Assembly: GCF_002214385.1 (NCBI RefSeq)
Contig: NZ_CP014855.1
Coordinates: forward strand, 310,001-374,000
Source: Thermococcus gorgonarius
Lineage (GTDB): Archaea > Methanobacteriota_B > Thermococci > Thermococcales > Thermococcaceae
Length of the DNA stretch: 64,000 nt
Direction: 5' to 3'
Both the position numbers and the translations under genes were made by a program. The notes beneath the pieces were generated by a model. That model was not told the origin of the DNA and ran no database searches. It was given only the letters and a program-made list of their open reading frames with translations. This document shows positions 54,744 to 63,795 of the stretch, piece after piece; within the stretch, counting starts at the first letter, position 1; each line of letters opens with the position of its first letter.

Positions 54744-55151
54744 CTAAAGGGCTTCAACCAGGGCAGAGATTTCGAAGTGTTTTTTCGCCCTTTCGGGGTC
54801 ACAGTTCTGCATGGGCACTTCTTTTAATCCCAGCTTTTCCAGAATCTCCTTTAGTTCTTTCTTTGATCCAAAGAAAACAAGGTAGTTAACGCCTTTTCTG
54901 AGCCCTACTTTTTTTATCGCTTCCCTTATCTGAAGTGATCCAGCGAGTCGTAGCAGGAGTTCTCCTCCAAGAGTTTTTGCACGGTTCGTTCCCCTTTCGA
55001 AGGATCTCTTCGCCAATATCGCTGAGTGTGCAACTGCCTCAAAGCAGGGTCCGTTCACTGCCTGAAGTTCGGATCCAAGATGCGGCATTAGTTTCTCAAC
55101 TTCATCAACATAGACCGCAGTTACGACTACCCCTGGCACTACTTCCTCCAT
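54744..55151 (-). CDS. cgi121: KEOPS complex subunit Cgi121
   Basis: A 135-residue protein. The conserved NRAKTLGGELLLRLAGSLQI with REAIKKVGLRKG after it, plus AVAHSAILAKRSF in the first half, identifies Cgi121. It is part of the KEOPS complex that makes the t6A modification of tRNA and helps bind the tRNA 3' CCA end. GGGTGATCCA lies before the ATG. A stand-alone gene, divergent from the RHH-ftsZ operon across about 200 nt of AT-rich DNA. Confidence 0.9.
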   Translation of the reverse strand: MEEVVPGVVVTAVYVDEVEKLMPHLGSELQAVNGPCFEAVAHSAILAKRSFERGTNRAKTLGGELLLRLAGSLQIREAIKKVGLRKGVNYLVFFGSKKELKEILEKLGLKEVPMQNCDPERAKKHFEISALVEAL

Positions 55152-55260
55152 TGGATCACCCTATTTTCTGTTTCTGTGCGTGGCTGTGTTATAATCCTTG
55201 CCCCTTTAGTTTTAAATAATTTTTGAGTTATCCGGAATATTTTAAAAAATTTTTGAGAAA

Positions 55261-55277
55261 AATATTGCGACAATATT
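55261..55277. promoter_or_regulatory. Palindrome upstream of the RHH-ftsZ promoter
   Basis: AATATTG-CGA-CAATATT is a perfect 7-nt inverted repeat about 17 nt before the TATA-like GTATTTAACTAC (55294-55305). It is well placed for an operator of the RHH protein encoded next, but could equally control the divergent cgi121. Confidence 0.5.
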
Positions 55278-55354
55278 ATTATGCAACCGCAAAGTATTTA
55301 ACTACTTAAAGCTCTAACTAAAGTAGTGACATGCTCCACAAGGTGATACATCGC

Positions 55355-55543
55355 ATGCCAAAAATGCGCATAATAAGTGTTCAGCTTCCACAGAGCTACA
55401 TAAATGCTATGGATCAGCTCGTAAGAAGGGGGCTTTACCCCAATAGAAGCGAGGTAATTCGCACTGCCATCCGTGAATTCCTCAAGAGAGAGCTCTACTC
55501 AGAGATCCCAGAGGACGAGGGCCCTGAATATATCATAAAGTAA
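55355..55543 (+). CDS. Ribbon-helix-helix (CopG-type) regulator
   Basis: A 62-residue RHH DNA-binding protein: [19 protein letters not shown], then [20 protein letters not shown], with the N-x-S-E turn between the helices. AAGGTGATACATCGC selects the ATG at 55355. It lies 37 nt before ftsZ in the same direction. A matching palindrome at 55261 suggests autoregulation and control of ftsZ. Short acidic tail. Confidence 0.88.
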   Translation: MPKMRIISVQLPQSYINAMDQLVRRGLYPNRSEVIRTAIREFLKRELYSEIPEDEGPEYIIK

Positions 55544-55580
55544 CAAACTTCCGTCTTTAGGTTTGGAGGGGGTAGAGAGG

Positions 55581-56834
55581 ATGGTGTTTAAACTCCTGGA
55601 ACAGGCCGGAATTAAACTTGATCTGGACGAGGAAAACAAAGTAGAGAAGAAGCAGGATTTTCTTAGTGAGGAGTTTGATGAGGACTTCATAAAGATTGCA
55701 ATTGTGGGTGTCGGTGGCTCTGGAAACAACACCATAACGAGACTTTACGAGTTGGGCGTTGAGGGGGCAGAGTTAATAGCGATGAACACCGACGCACAGG
55801 CCCTTAGGCACGCCAAAGCCCACAAGAAGCTTCTCCTTGGGAGGGAAATAACCCAGGGTAAGGGATCCGGCGGTGATCCAGAGGTCGGATACCGGGCTGC
55901 TGAAGCAAGTGCCCATGAGATAGCCGAAACTATTGGGGATGTGGATCTTGTTTTCATCACCGCTGGAATGGGCAACGGTACTGGAACCGGAGCCGCTCCC
56001 GTCGTCGCAAAGGTGATAAAGGAACGTGCTAGACACAACGGCCGTTTCAGGGAGCCTCTGGTTGTCAGTGTTGTCACGTTCCCCTTCAAGACAGAGGGCA
56101 CTATCAGAGTGGAAAAAGCAAAGGCCGGTATAAAGGCTCTCCTCCACTATTCAGACACAGTTATCATAATCGAAAACGACAAACTTCTCAAACTCGTTCC
56201 CAACCTGCCTATAAACGCCGCCTTCCGCTTTGCCGATGAGATAATAGCCAGAATGGTCAAGGGCATAACCGAGACCATAAAGCTCCCTTCCATGGTGAAC
56301 ATTGACTTCGCCGACGTCTACAGCGTCATGAAGGACGGCGGTGCTGCCCTCATAGGAATCGGTGAGAGCGACTCCAAGAACAGGGCCGTTGAGGCCGTCA
56401 AGGCCGCCCTTGAGAACAAGATGCTCGACGTCAAGTTCGGAAGCGGCAACAAGGCCCTAGTTCACTTCACCGTTGGTCCGGACGTTAACCTCGGGGAGAT
56501 CAATGAGGCGATGGAGATAGTCTACAACAACCTCGGCGCCAAGTCTGAGATAAAGTGGGGTGCCAGGGTCGACGAGGACATGGGTAAGGTCGTTAGGGCC
56601 ATGGTCATAATGACCGGTGTTGAGAGCCCGCACATACTCGGCGGGGAGAATGCACTGCAGACGGACTCCAACATAATCGTTCCGAGATCTTCAGGGCCCC
56701 TTCCATTTGAAAAGAAAGCAACCTCTGATGATATATACAGGATCATCTCAGGGCGGGAAGATCCAGCCAGCTCTAAGCTTGAGGTTGAAGTCAGAAGGAG
56801 AATAAATAAGCTCTTTGAGCCCTACGAGTTCTGA
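55581..56834 (+). CDS. ftsZ: Cell division protein FtsZ
   Basis: A 417-residue tubulin-like GTPase forming the division ring. GTP-binding: [14 protein letters not shown], the tubulin signature [19 protein letters not shown] and the [12 protein letters not shown] loop. The T7 catalytic loop is [13 protein letters not shown]. An N-terminal acidic tail of about 40 residues precedes the core, and a short C-terminal tail ends [24 protein letters not shown] selects the ATG at 55581. Thermococcales carry two FtsZ paralogues; which one this is cannot be settled here. Confidence 0.96.
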   Translation: MVFKLLEQAGIKLDLDEENKVEKKQDFLSEEFDEDFIKIAIVGVGGSGNNTITRLYELGVEGAELIAMNTDAQALRHAKAHKKLLLGREITQGKGSGGDPEVGYRAAEASAHEIAETIGDVDLVFITAGMGNGTGTGAAPVVAKVIKERARHNGRFREPLVVSVVTFPFKTEGTIRVEKAKAGIKALLHYSDTVIIIENDKLLKLVPNLPINAAFRFADEIIARMVKGITETIKLPSMVNIDFADVYSVMKDGGAALIGIGESDSKNRAVEAVKAALENKMLDVKFGSGNKALVHFTVGPDVNLGEINEAMEIVYNNLGAKSEIKWGARVDEDMGKVVRAMVIMTGVESPHILGGENALQTDSNIIVPRSSGPLPFEKKATSDDIYRIISGREDPASSKLEVEVRRRINKLFEPYEF

Positions 56835-56911
56835 TTATTTTCAGCCTTTTGTTGTCTTTCCATTTGTGGCACTAACCTCAAAAAGATCAGTCCTGGTAGG
56901 TCGGTGATACG

Positions 56912-57685
56912 ATGGCAGCTGTGATCAGTATAGCCAATCAGAAGGGCGGTGTTGGAAAAACAACTCTAACCTTAAATCTCGGTTACGGGCTTGCAAGGAT
57001 GGGCAGAAAAGTCCTTCTGATCGATGTGGATCCCCAGTTCAATTTGACTTTTGGACTTATCGGAATGGACGTCCTAAACTACGAGACTACCAACGTTGGA
57101 ACGCTGATGACAAGAGAAAGCAGTGTGGAAGAAACGATAGTTGAGATCACCGAAAACCTCCATCTCATTCCCAGTCATCTCAATTTGTCCGCCAAGGAGA
57201 TAGAGATAATCAACGCTTACAACCGCGAGAGAAGACTTGAAAAGGCGATAAGCCCGGTTCTCCCCGACTATGACTACGTCCTCATAGACAATCCTCCAAG
57301 CATGGGGATATTCCTCGTTAACTCGCTAACGGCCTCTGACTATGTCCTAATCCCCCTGGAGCTCAGCTATTTCGGCGTTATAGGCATGCAGCTCATGTTT
57401 AATCTGATGGCAATGATCCGGGAAGAAACCAACGAAAGCCTGACCCTTATGGGTCTCGTCCCCAACAAGTTCACCCGCCAGACCAAGGTTCCCCAGACCA
57501 GGCTTAAGGAACTCAGGGAAACGTATCCAGATGCCCCTATACTCACGACGATCCCGAAGGCCATAGCCCTGGAGAAAGCGCAGGGCGAGGGGGTTAGTAT
57601 ATTTGATTACGAACCCGAAGGAAGGGCTGCCCGTGCGTTTGAGAAGCTTACTCGTGAGGTGATCTCCATTGTCGAAGGAGAGTAA
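56912..57685 (+). CDS. ParA/Soj-family ATPase
   Basis: A 257-residue deviant Walker ATPase of chromosome or plasmid partition systems. The Walker A is KGGVGKTTLTLNLGYGLA near residue 11, with the signature Lys. The Asp of LLIDVDPQFNLTFGL and the YDYVLIDNPPSMG Walker B follow. No N-terminal HTH, so it is the small ParA type. GGTCGGTGATACG precedes the ATG. It overlaps the RHH-like partner by 17 nt. Confidence 0.92.
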   Translation: MAAVISIANQKGGVGKTTLTLNLGYGLARMGRKVLLIDVDPQFNLTFGLIGMDVLNYETTNVGTLMTRESSVEETIVEITENLHLIPSHLNLSAKEIEIINAYNRERRLEKAISPVLPDYDYVLIDNPPSMGIFLVNSLTASDYVLIPLELSYFGVIGMQLMFNLMAMIREETNESLTLMGLVPNKFTRQTKVPQTRLKELRETYPDAPILTTIPKAIALEKAQGEGVSIFDYEPEGRAARAFEKLTREVISIVEGE

Positions 57686-58007
57686 AGGCAAGATTCCCAA
57701 GCTTTTTGCCGGATCGGTTAACGATCTGACCCGGCCATCTAAGCCCAAGAAGGAGAAAGAAAAAGGCGATCTCAAGCATCAAAAGAAGCAGAAAACCCTC
57801 TATATAAGCCTCGATATTAACAGAAAGCTGATTGAGCTGTACGGGGAGGAAGGGAGGAGGCAGAGCATAATAGTGGAGGACGCCGTTAACCTTTACTACT
57901 ACCTCAAGCAGGCCTTGGGCGAAAAGAAATTTGAGGAGCTCATGAGCGCTGTTAGGAGGGAAGACCCCGAGTTCCTCCGGGATTACATGGGGCGTTTCCG
58001 CATCTGA
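57669..58007 (+). CDS. RHH-like partner of the ParA protein
   Basis: A 112-residue protein. A basic N-terminal tail rich in Lys (about 1-43) is followed by a ribbon-helix-helix-like domain (TLYISLDINRKLIELYG, RRQSIIVEDAVNLYYYLKQA) and a C-terminal helix. RHH proteins commonly replace ParB as the centromere-binding partner of small ParA proteins. It starts at TTG 57669, supported by GAGGTGATCTCCA, inside the parA end, so translation is coupled. A two-gene partition cassette next to ftsZ. Confidence 0.78.
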   Translation: MSKESKGKIPKLFAGSVNDLTRPSKPKKEKEKGDLKHQKKQKTLYISLDINRKLIELYGEEGRRQSIIVEDAVNLYYYLKQALGEKKFEELMSAVRREDPEFLRDYMGRFRI

Positions 58008-58014
58008 TTTTTGA

Positions 58015-58476
58015 TTATTCGCAGAACTCTTCTATTATTCTCTCAATTATCTTGCTTGTCTTTGCCCTATCGCTCTTGTAAAGGTAGGGTATTCTTATTA
58101 CCTCTGCCTTGATTCCGTTTTTTCTGAGTTCCTCCTTCAGTCTCTCACAGTTGAAATTCTGATCTGGGCCGATTGCTATAACGTCGGGGTTTATCCTCTT
58201 GACGAGGTTCATGTCTATCGTGCCGGGAGTTCCTATGTAGACCTCATCCACGTATTTAATCGCCCTGAGAAGTTCTGCCCTGTCCTCGGCGGGGTTTATA
58301 GGATCGCGTCTCTTCTGCATTCTGACGGTCTCGTCGTGGGCGACTATAACAACGAGTTCGTCCCCGAGTTCCTTTGCCTGTTTCAGGAAATGAATATGGC
58401 CAACGTGAAGGATATCAAATACCCCGCCCACAAGGACCCGTATCTTTTTTCTCTCTTTCTCTCTCATTTCGTCCAT
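58015..58476 (-). CDS. ribL: FAD synthase RibL
   Basis: A 153-residue cytidylyltransferase-fold enzyme that adenylates FMN to FAD in archaea. Marks: [20 protein letters not shown] (HxGH motif), [18 protein letters not shown], the IGPDQNFN segment and the [16 protein letters not shown] ending (xxxSTS-like site). Related glycerol-3-phosphate cytidylyltransferases share the fold, but the motif set favours RibL. GGTGGGATGAA precedes the ATG at 58476. Confidence 0.9.
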   Translation of the reverse strand: MDEMREKERKKIRVLVGGVFDILHVGHIHFLKQAKELGDELVVIVAHDETVRMQKRRDPINPAEDRAELLRAIKYVDEVYIGTPGTIDMNLVKRINPDVIAIGPDQNFNCERLKEELRKNGIKAEVIRIPYLYKSDRAKTSKIIERIIEEFCE

Positions 58477-58477
58477 T

Positions 58478-58996
58478 TCATCCCACCGTGAGCTCCCAGA
58501 TCTTGTCCTTGGCGTGGTGGATGTTCTTGACGGCCTTTCCCTTGGGCTTTTCTTTCATTGCCTTTCCGCTCATCAGCGCTATTCCAATGGCAAGCGGCCT
58601 TCCGTAGTTCTCTTCGACCACGAATACAAAGTCCCCCTCCTTTATGTTCTCGTCCGCGTCTGTTATTCCCGCAGCCATAACGTCGGCTCCTTTGAGGATA
58701 TACGGAACGGCACCCTCGTCAACCACAACACGCCTCGGCCACTTTCTTAGATCCTCATGGTTGGAGAGCTCGTAGAGCGCTATCACCAGGGGGAACACCA
58801 GGTCTTTTCGTCTTATGAAGAACGGTTTCCCGTTTACCAGGAGTATCTCGGTTGTTTTATCGAACTCAGCGACCTCTACCTTATCCTTTTTGTTTAACAT
58901 CTTTCCCGCTATCTCCTCACCGAATATCTCGCTCATCTCTCTGAGGATGGCCTTTACCTCCTTCTTGCTGAGGGGGTGTTTGACCTTGAGCTCCAT
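58478..58996 (-). CDS. PUA-domain RNA-binding protein (MCT-1/Tma20-like)
   Basis: A 172-residue protein with an N-terminal pre-PUA domain ([20 protein letters not shown]) and a C-terminal PUA domain ([40 protein letters not shown]). Eukaryotic relatives (MCT-1/Tma20) act in translation initiation and recycling. The start overlaps the pyrF stop (TAATG) and ribL begins after 1 nt, giving an operon pyrF-PUA-ribL. Confidence 0.88.
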   Translation of the reverse strand: MELKVKHPLSKKEVKAILREMSEIFGEEIAGKMLNKKDKVEVAEFDKTTEILLVNGKPFFIRRKDLVFPLVIALYELSNHEDLRKWPRRVVVDEGAVPYILKGADVMAAGITDADENIKEGDFVFVVEENYGRPLAIGIALMSGKAMKEKPKGKAVKNIHHAKDKIWELTVG

Positions 58997-59631
58997 TATA
59001 TCGCCCCCATTAACTCCTCATGGAATTTTCTGGCTTTTTCACGCGGATTCTTGCTCTCGTATATTGAACGACCGACTATTACGTAATCGGCTCCAGCTTC
59101 AAGGGCCTTTTTTGCGCTTCCTCCCTGCGCTCCAACACCGGGAGTCAGGATTTTTATTCCGTCCCTAAGCTTTGAGCGGATGTATGATATTCTTTCGGGC
59201 CGTGTGGCCGGAGCTATTACACCGAACGGTCTGACATCGTTGGCCAGCTTGATGAGCCCGTCTGCAACTGGCTGAATGAATTCCTCGGCACCGGGATGGC
59301 TCATCTCCACCACAATTATAACTTCTCCGAGTTCTTTCACGGCATTTACGCTGTCCCTTCCCGTAAAACCGTGAACTATCACATAGTCGGCTCCGGCCTC
59401 AAAGACTTTGCCCGCTATCAGCCTGTTGGTGTTGGGAATATCCGCCAGCTTGAGGTCAGCTATTAGGGGTACGTTGGCCGTCTCTTTCAGCTCTTTGATG
59501 ACGTCCAGTCCCGCTCCCAGAATGAGGGGCCAGTTCACCTTTATTGCCCAAAGGTAGTCTGAGGTTTCCCTGGCTATTTCAAGCGCTCTCTCCCTCTCGT
59601 ACACATCGAGGGCCAAAACAAGTCGCTTCAT
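58996..59631 (-). CDS. pyrF: Orotidine 5'-phosphate decarboxylase
   Basis: A 211-residue TIM-barrel enzyme making UMP from OMP. The catalytic motif is LIADLKLADIPNTNRL (DxKxxDIxxT) at about residues 58-73. The substrate phosphate loop is LTPGVGAQGG, followed by ADYVIVGRSIYES. Length is typical of archaeal PyrF. GGTGAACAC precedes the ATG. Four nt follow the HTH gene stop, so it belongs to the same transcript as that gene. Confidence 0.95.
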   Translation of the reverse strand: MKRLVLALDVYERERALEIARETSDYLWAIKVNWPLILGAGLDVIKELKETANVPLIADLKLADIPNTNRLIAGKVFEAGADYVIVHGFTGRDSVNAVKELGEVIIVVEMSHPGAEEFIQPVADGLIKLANDVRPFGVIAPATRPERISYIRSKLRDGIKILTPGVGAQGGSAKKALEAGADYVIVGRSIYESKNPREKARKFHEELMGAI

Positions 59632-59635
59632 GTGT

Positions 59636-60238
59636 TCACCTCACCAGCGATTTGACCTCTTCCGGGATCTCCTCTCCCTTGAGAACAATTGCGACGTGAT
59701 AGGCACTTTTAATGGCATCTGCAGGGTTTTCTGCCCAAGTTACAATTACGGTATCACCGTCTGAAAAATCCAGAACGTCTTCGATCCTTTCTGCGAGCTC
59801 CTCCATGGTTTCTTTCAAAGGTCTGTTGTCCTCGGGGAATACTATTTCCCCTCCTTTCACTCTGAGTATCATGGCCCCCCTTGCAAAGAATCTGATAGCC
59901 TCATCCCTTAGGTCTATGCTCTTGAATTCGGGGGCGTTCTTCACGACCAGGGCATATGCCGGCATGTTCTCAACTTTGCCCACAAAGTGGGCCTCTGAAA
60001 AGAGTTCCTTCAGTTTTTTCACAAGTTCAATTCCCTTTCTGTTCAGAAAATGTCCCCTCTGGGCGGATTCTATGATGCCTATACCGTCGAGCTTCTTAAG
60101 AAGCGTTCTTACACTGCCCTCTCCGAGATCCAAGGCCTCTGCCATCGTCTTCCTGCCGACCGGTTCCCTCAGCATGAATATAGATGCTATAAGGTCTTCG
60201 AGCGTGAATTCGGGATACGCTCCTCTCTTCCAACTCAT
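59636..60238 (-). CDS. Winged-helix regulator (DUF4443-like)
   Basis: A 200-residue protein. The N-terminal winged helix (FTLEDLIASIFMLREPVGRK, DLGEGSVRTLLKKLDGIGII) is followed by a sensing domain of about 110 residues (RDEAIRFFARGAMILRVKGG, DGDTVIVTWAENPADAIKSA). It leads the operon with pyrF, the PUA gene and ribL, so it may regulate them; the ligand is unknown. TATA-like CTTTTTAACG lies on the minus strand at about 60268-60277. Confidence 0.78.
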   Translation of the reverse strand: MSWKRGAYPEFTLEDLIASIFMLREPVGRKTMAEALDLGEGSVRTLLKKLDGIGIIESAQRGHFLNRKGIELVKKLKELFSEAHFVGKVENMPAYALVVKNAPEFKSIDLRDEAIRFFARGAMILRVKGGEIVFPEDNRPLKETMEELAERIEDVLDFSDGDTVIVTWAENPADAIKSAYHVAIVLKGEEIPEEVKSLVR

Positions 60239-60283
60239 CGATTTCCCTCCAGAACTAGTATGCCTATTCGTTAAAAAGATTTT

Positions 60284-60343
60284 AGCCCTCTGCCGGTAGG
60301 TGGCTCATCATCGGTCAGACGGGAGTAGATCTTCATCGGGCCA
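60284..60343 (-). ncRNA. Predicted C/D-box sRNA with degenerate outer boxes
   Basis: On the minus strand a terminal stem GCCC (60338-60342) and GGGC (60285-60288) encloses box C CGATGA (60333-60338), box D' CTGA (60315-60318), box C' GATGATGA (60305-60312) and box D CAGA (60289-60292). Guides are about 14 and 13 nt and the total is 60 nt. Box C and box D each differ from consensus by one base but keep the G-A pairs of the kink-turn. It lies upstream of the winged-helix gene, in the divergent gap 60239-60416. Confidence 0.5.
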
Positions 60344-60416
60344 TCAATTGCTGTTTTGCCAGTTGTTCCCGCCGATAGCGTTTTAGGCCCTACCTCTAAA
60401 AGCTTTTGGTGGTAGC

Positions 60417-61148
60417 ATGATAAGGGTTGGAACGTGTGGCTTCTGCGAGGCTAAGAAACGGTACTTCCTCGATTTCGAGATTGTTGAAGTCCAGCAGACT
60501 TTCTACCGTCTCATTGATGAGAAAACCCTGGAAAAGTGGAAAAGAGAAGCCCCTAAGGACTTCACTTTCTCCATAAAAGCGTTTCAGGGAGTGACACATC
60601 CTCACACCAGCCCAACCTGGAGGAGGAGTAACGTAAGGCCTTCAAGGGATGTTGGTCTTTTGAGGCCGAACTCAACGGTTCTTCATTTCTGGAGACTGAC
60701 GCTGAGGGAAGCGGAAGTTCTTGGGGCCAGGTTTGTTCTGATACAGCTTCCCAGAAGTTTCAAGGAGACCGAAGAGAGCTTCGCCAACGCGGGAAGATTC
60801 TTCAGCATGATCGACAGGGGAGATTTCGAGATAGGGGTTGAACTCAGAGGGTGGAGTGAGAGGGGAATAAAACGCTTTGTTAGGGAGTTTGACGTGATAG
60901 ACGTTGCCGATCCTCTGGTGAGGATACCCCTTCATAGGGGGAACGTTAACTACTACCGTCTCCACGGGAGGTATGAGAACGGCAGGATCATTTACAATCA
61001 CTCATACACGGATGAGGAGCTTGAAAAGATCCTCGAAAGGGTCCTTGGGTGGAACAGGGAGGAGAGCTTTGTCCTGTTCAACAACTCAAGTATGTGCAAC
61101 GATGCGAAGCGGTTCAAAGGCCTGCTAAAGCAGCGCTTGGCGGGTTGA
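60417..61148 (+). CDS. DUF72 family protein
   Basis: A 243-residue TIM-barrel-like DUF72 protein. It begins MIRVGTCGFCEAKKRYFLDF, then VEVQQTFYRLIDEKTLEKWK, PKDFTFSIKAFQGVTHP, GARFVLIQLPRSF and the terminal NYYRLHGRYEN with FNNSSMCNDAKRFKGLL. The family is very widespread and without a proven function. GGTGGTAGC lies before the ATG. It ends 1 nt from the convergent aIF2B-like gene. Confidence 0.9.
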   Translation: MIRVGTCGFCEAKKRYFLDFEIVEVQQTFYRLIDEKTLEKWKREAPKDFTFSIKAFQGVTHPHTSPTWRRSNVRPSRDVGLLRPNSTVLHFWRLTLREAEVLGARFVLIQLPRSFKETEESFANAGRFFSMIDRGDFEIGVELRGWSERGIKRFVREFDVIDVADPLVRIPLHRGNVNYYRLHGRYENGRIIYNHSYTDEELEKILERVLGWNREESFVLFNNSSMCNDAKRFKGLLKQRLAG

Positions 61149-61149
61149 G

Positions 61150-61977
61150 TTATATCTCTTTTGGGGGAATCAGAACTCCGAATTCCGTTATTATTCCCCT
61201 GATGTACTTCCAGGGGGTTATATCGAAGAGGTAGTTCCTAACCCGGAAGCCCTGCCGGGTGTAAGGCCTTTCAATAATTTCGACCTCTTCGCTTTTCAGT
61301 TCCGGGTGGATTTTGAAGCTTTCAGCGGCTCCGTAAAACGGTACCGAGTTGTCGTGACATGCCAGCGCCAGAAGGTACGTCCCGGCTTTGTTTATCAGCG
61401 CTCCATCCTGGGTGATGTTGTCCGCTCCCACTAGAGCTAGGGTTGCCTTCTTTGAAAACAGCCCAATCTGGGCATCGGTTATAACCTCAAAAGGAACATC
61501 GAGCTTTTCCAGTTCTCTTGCCAGTGCTATTCCTTCGTAGTCAGGGTTGCTCTCCGTTAGGATAACCCGGAACCTCTTTCCTTTTCTCCTGGCCGATTTC
61601 AGTATCTCCAGAACAGCAGATGAAAACGAGTGGGTTATTATCACTTCGTTCTCGTCGATGAGCTCGCTTCCTATGTTCCCAATCTCCCGCTTCGCTTCTT
61701 CGGAGAGCTTTATGAATTCTTCGGCCTTGGATTTCACGAGGGTGGGATTGCCCGTTATCGGGATAAACCGGGTTAGATTGTAGAGGGAGGCCATCGTCAT
61801 GTTGACGTTGATTATCTCCTCTCTAATTTCCTCCAATGCCTTCTCAAGTTCTTCCCCTTCCATCATTTCTGCCAGAAGGCGATAAGCTTCAGCACCTTTC
61901 TTGGCGAGCCAGCTGGCACCTCGTATTCTCTCGGCCTTCATTTCCTCTATGATCATTTTGACTTCGGTGGGCAGCAT
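61150..61977 (-). CDS. eIF2B alpha/beta/delta-like protein (aIF2B)
   Basis: A 275-residue member of the eIF2B-alpha fold family. Marks: ITHSFSSAVLEILKSA, VILTESNPDYEGIALA, ITDAQIGLFSKKATLALVGA and DNITQDGALINKAGT. It lacks the Cys of the ribose-1,5-bisphosphate isomerase (HSFSS where the isomerase has HCHSK), so a translation-factor-like or other sugar-phosphate role is possible. GAGGTGTCCGGAC selects the ATG at 61977. Divergent from GAPDH. Confidence 0.88.
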   Translation of the reverse strand: MLPTEVKMIIEEMKAERIRGASWLAKKGAEAYRLLAEMMEGEELEKALEEIREEIINVNMTMASLYNLTRFIPITGNPTLVKSKAEEFIKLSEEAKREIGNIGSELIDENEVIITHSFSSAVLEILKSARRKGKRFRVILTESNPDYEGIALARELEKLDVPFEVITDAQIGLFSKKATLALVGADNITQDGALINKAGTYLLALACHDNSVPFYGAAESFKIHPELKSEEVEIIERPYTRQGFRVRNYLFDITPWKYIRGIITEFGVLIPPKEI

Positions 61978-62041
61978 GTCCGGACACCTCAATAAGTTGG
62001 ACGGCTGCTTTATCACTTTTTCCTTAGTGAACGGGGATTTA

Positions 62042-62058
62042 TTTCACCGCCGGTGAAA
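62042..62058. promoter_or_regulatory. TGM-like glycolytic/gluconeogenic regulator site upstream of GAPDH
   Basis: TTTCAC-CGCCG-GTGAAA keeps the TCAC-N5-GTGA core of the Thermococcales glycolytic motif (TATCAC-N5-GTGATA), bound by the Tgr/TrmBL1 regulator. It lies just upstream of the TATA-like TTAAGTATTTT (62066-62076), the position from which the regulator activates gluconeogenic genes. Confidence 0.75.
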
Positions 62059-62072
62059 ACAAGGCTTAAGTA

Positions 62073-62088
62073 TTTTACAACTGTAAAA
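62073..62088. promoter_or_regulatory. Perfect palindrome between the TATA box and start of GAPDH
   Basis: TTTTACA-AC-TGTAAAA is a 7-nt perfect inverted repeat that overlaps the 3' edge of the TATA region and precedes the probable transcription start at about 62095-62100. This is a typical repressor position and is distinct from the TGM site. Confidence 0.6.
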
Positions 62089-62103
62089 CTTTCGGTGACT
62101 GCA

Positions 62104-63111
62104 ATGACAAAGGTCAAGGTGGGAATCAACGGCTATGGAACTATTGGAAAGCGCGTCGCCTACGCCGTAAGTAGACAGGACGATATGGAACTCACCGGTG
62201 TTACCAAGACGAAGCCGGATTTCGAGGCTTACCTGGCAAAGGAGAGAGGAATCCCCGTTTACGCCGCGAGCGAGGAGTTCCTACCGCGCTTTGAGAAGGC
62301 CGGCTTTGAGGTTGCTGGAACTCTCAACGACCTCCTCGAAGAGGTTGATGTCGTCGTCGATGCAACGCCCGGAGGAATGGGTGCCAAAAACAAGGCCCTC
62401 TACGAGAAGGCCGGAGTTAAGGCCATCTTCCAGGGTGGAGAAAAGGCGAGCGTTGCCGAGGTTTCCTTCGTGGCCCAGGCCAACTATGAGAAGGCCCTTG
62501 GGAAGGACTACGTCAGGGTTGTCTCCTGCAATACGACGGGCTTGACCAGAACGCTCTCTGCCCTGCAGGAGTACATAGACTACGTTTACGCTGTGATGAT
62601 ACGCCGTGCAGCAGACCCGAACGACTCCAAGCGTGGGCCGATAAACGCAATAAAGCCGACCGTTGAAGTCCCCTCCCATCACGGGCCCGACGTGCAGACG
62701 GTCATTCCGATAAACATCGAGACGATGGCATTTGTGGTTCCAACGACGCTCATGCACGTGCACAGCGTAATGATTGAGCTCAAGAAGCCCATAACCGAAA
62801 AGGACGTCATAGACATCTTCGAGAACACCACCAGGGTTCTGCTCTTCGAGAAGGAGAAGGGCTTCGACAGCACGGCACAGCTCATAGAGTTCGCCCGCGA
62901 CCTGCACCGCGAGTGGAACAACCTCTACGAGATTGCCGTTTGGAAGGAGAGCATAAGCGTAAAGGGCAAGAGGCTCTTCTACATCCAGGCCGTCCACCAG
63001 GAGAGCGACGTAGTTCCCGAGAACGTCGATGCGATAAGGGCGATGTTCGAGCTGGCCGACAAGTGGGAGAGCATAAAGAAGACGAACAAGAGTTTGGGAA
63101 TTTTGAAGTGA
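62104..63111 (+). CDS. gap: Glyceraldehyde-3-phosphate dehydrogenase, archaeal class II
   Basis: A 335-residue phosphorylating [23 protein letters not shown] is the NAD(P)-binding start, and the catalytic Cys is in [14 protein letters not shown] at about residue 140. [13 protein letters not shown] is an archaeal class II mark. In Thermococcales glycolysis uses GAPOR/GAPN instead, and this enzyme serves gluconeogenesis, matching the TGM site upstream. GGTGACTGCA selects the ATG at 62104. It ends next to the convergent vapC. Confidence 0.96.
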   Translation: MTKVKVGINGYGTIGKRVAYAVSRQDDMELTGVTKTKPDFEAYLAKERGIPVYAASEEFLPRFEKAGFEVAGTLNDLLEEVDVVVDATPGGMGAKNKALYEKAGVKAIFQGGEKASVAEVSFVAQANYEKALGKDYVRVVSCNTTGLTRTLSALQEYIDYVYAVMIRRAADPNDSKRGPINAIKPTVEVPSHHGPDVQTVIPINIETMAFVVPTTLMHVHSVMIELKKPITEKDVIDIFENTTRVLLFEKEKGFDSTAQLIEFARDLHREWNNLYEIAVWKESISVKGKRLFYIQAVHQESDVVPENVDAIRAMFELADKWESIKKTNKSLGILK

Positions 63112-63749
<638 letters not shown>

Positions 63750-63795
63750 TTACTAGTAGGTTCGTGCCACTCCTATATTAAAGTTGCGAACAACG

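Noticed and set aside
62281-62997. A 238-codon minus-strand frame opposite GAPDH
   Set aside because: A long shadow produced by the codon bias of gap; no start signals and no domain.
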